From: Candidatus Symbiothrix sp. | Lineage (GTDB): Bacteria > Bacteroidota > Bacteroidia > Bacteroidales > Azobacteroidaceae | Direction of reading: 5' to 3' | NCBI GenBank assembly: GCA_031270525.1 | Contig: JAISXN010000210.1 | Span: 1 to 5,943, forward strand | Length of the DNA: 5,943 nt | Part shown: positions 4,899-5,943 of the stretch, piece by piece | How the letters are laid out: each line of letters opens with the position of its first letter | How positions within the stretch are numbered: the stretch's first letter is position 1 | The notes under the pieces: generated by a model | Databases searched by the model: none | Seen by the model: the letters and a program-made list of their open reading frames with translations, nothing else | What the model was told of the DNA's origin: nothing | Translations under genes and position numbers: made by a program

Positions 4899-5943
4899 AT
4901 GGCAGGCATTTATATTCATATTCCGTTTTGCAGGAAACGTTGCATCTATTGCGATTTTTTTTCTTCTACGCATGGCGAAGCCAAAGATTCGTATATCGAA
5001 GCTGTCTGTAAAGAACTGAAAATCAGACAAAATTATTTACAGAATGAAACAATTGAAACAATTTATTTCGGAGGAGGAACCCCATCGCAACTGAATGTGA
5101 AAGATTTTGAAAAAATTTTCACAGCATTGGGCGTACATGCAGACGCACACGGAGGTGCGCCCCTACGGGAAATCACCCTCGAAGCTAATCCCGATGACCT
5201 GACTCCGGCTTATATTGATTCAATCCGCACTTTGCCTTTCAATCGTATCAGCTTAGGTATTCAAAGTTTTAATGATAGAGAACTTGAATTTTTGAACCGG
5301 CGGCACAATGCGGAAACGGCAATCAAAGCGGTTAAACGCTTACAGGAAAAAGGATTTGAAAATATCAGCATCGACCTGATGTATGGTTTGCCCGGACAAA
5401 ACGAAACCGGCTGGCTGGAAACGCTCAATCAGGCTAAAGCTCTGTCTGTTCAACATATTTCGGCTTATCACTTGATTTATGAGAAAGACACTCCTTTATA
5501 TAATAGTCTGCGAAAAGGATTGATTCGTCCTGTTGAGGAAGAATTAAGCGTCCGTTTGTTTGAAATATTAATGGACGAAATGGCGAAAGCCGGCTTTGAA
5601 CATTACGAAATTTCCAATTTCGCCCGGCACGGCTACCGTTCCAAACACAATACATCTTATTGGAACGGAACGCATTACCTGGGCATCGGTGCGTCGGCAC
5701 ATTCCTACGACGGAGTGCGCCGGCAATGGAATGTGGCGTCTATTCCGAAATACATCGAATCGCAATCTCCGGAAAATTTCGAAATCATAGATGAAAAAAC
5801 GGCTTACAACGATTTTATCCTCACACGTCTGCGTACCAAAGAAGGCATCGACTTGTCGGAATTAACTTCACTTTTCGGGGAAGAGAAAAAAGATTATTGT
5901 CTCCGGCAAGCACAGAAACATATTGATAATCAATATTTGGAAA
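4899..5943 (+). CDS. hemW: HemW, radical SAM heme chaperone, 3' truncated
   Basis: HemW proteins (formerly annotated as oxygen-independent coproporphyrinogen oxidases) bind a 4Fe-4S cluster, SAM and heme, and are thought to deliver heme to target proteins. The start MAGIYIHIPFC is typical. The radical SAM motif is C11-x3-C15-x2-C18, followed by Asp-Phe; the lack of the extra Cys of HemN (CxxxCxxCxC) favours HemW over true HemN. Further family motifs: GGGTPS (58-63), EANPDDL (95-101), GIQSFND (120-126), DLMYGLPGQ (159-167), SAYHLIYE (188-195), YEISNFAR (236-243), HNTSYWNG (250-257) and GIGASAHSYDG (262-272). The frame is open to the right edge; 348 codons are visible of an expected 375-385, so only the C-terminal end is missing. 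Residues 79-90 are encoded by an unusually GC-rich palindromic stretch. The gene is divergent from the membrane protein pair across 85 bp and appears monocistronic at its 5' side. Confidence 0.95.
   Translation, partial: MAGIYIHIPFCRKRCIYCDFFSSTHGEAKDSYIEAVCKELKIRQNYLQNETIETIYFGGGTPSQLNVKDFEKIFTALGVHADAHGGAPLREITLEANPDDLTPAYIDSIRTLPFNRISLGIQSFNDRELEFLNRRHNAETAIKAVKRLQEKGFENISIDLMYGLPGQNETGWLETLNQAKALSVQHISAYHLIYEKDTPLYNSLRKGLIRPVEEELSVRLFEILMDEMAKAGFEHYEISNFARHGYRSKHNTSYWNGTHYLGIGASAHSYDGVRRQWNVASIPKYIESQSPENFEIIDEKTAYNDFILTRLRTKEGIDLSELTSLFGEEKKDYCLRQAQKHIDNQYLE
5133..5168. repeat. Putative short palindromic element within hemW
   Basis: A 36-bp GC-rich block encodes residues 79-90 (VHADAHGGAPLR). 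It contains the inverted repeat CGCAC (5144-5148) and GTGCG (5155-5159) around a 6-nt loop, extended by G5142 with C5161 across one A/C mismatch, and flanked by GTA (5133-5135) and TAC (5164-5166). Its composition contrasts with the AT-rich codons before it. It begins and ends on codon boundaries, between the helix after GGGTPS and the EANPDD strand, a loop that tolerates length change. GC-rich hairpins of this look recur in some Bacteroidales genomes, as I recall. No second copy exists in this window, so its repeat status is inferred. Confidence 0.4.

Noticed and set aside
4817..5011. Plus-strand open frame of 64 codons covering the hemW start
   Set aside because: It reads the promoter region and hemW in another frame; the HemW frame from 4899 carries all the conserved motifs.
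5434..5790. Short open frames on both strands within hemW (about 64-88 codons)
   Set aside because: They are reverse or shifted-frame shadows of conserved HemW sequence such as YEISNF and HNTSYWNG.

Overview
The window looks like a chromosomal segment of a Bacteroidota (Bacteroidales-type) genome. Four things point that way: a long PurF-family protein, an EF-G paralogue and a HemW that all read like Bacteroides-group proteins; AT-rich leaders mostly without Shine-Dalgarno sites; perfect matches to the Bacteroidota -7 promoter element TAnnTTTG in front of two divergent transcription units; and a DUF2752 plus CCC-motif membrane protein pair. No rRNA, tRNA, CRISPR, insertion sequence or phage gene is visible.

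Layout. Bases 1-1770 (+) hold the 3' part of a long amidophosphoribosyltransferase-like gene whose first exonless stretch, including the catalytic N-terminal Cys, lies off the left edge. It runs tail to tail into, and overlaps by 19 bp, a complete minus-strand gene (1752-3908) for an EF-G paralogue (EF-G2/FusA2 type) with degenerate GTPase motifs. A 246-bp spacer (3909-4154) carries a strong imperfect inverted repeat with a nested perfect 14-bp palindrome, either an operator or leader for the EF-G2 gene or the terminator of the unit behind it. Next on the minus strand are two tightly packed small membrane protein genes (CCC-motif protein 4155-4502, DUF2752 protein 4505-4813). An 85-bp divergent promoter region (4814-4898) separates them from hemW on the plus strand (4899 to the right edge, 3' truncated).

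How the genes relate. They do not form one pathway: purine synthesis or a PurF-like paralogue, translation under starvation, two membrane proteins of unknown function, and a radical-SAM heme chaperone. The features most worth a second look are the loss of the EF-G catalytic histidine, the nested palindromes upstream of that gene, a GC-rich palindromic insert sitting exactly in frame inside hemW, and the unusual oxyanion-hole and loop residues of the PurF-like protein. I see no multi-gene novel defence or mobile system here; the membrane pair is the least understood part.
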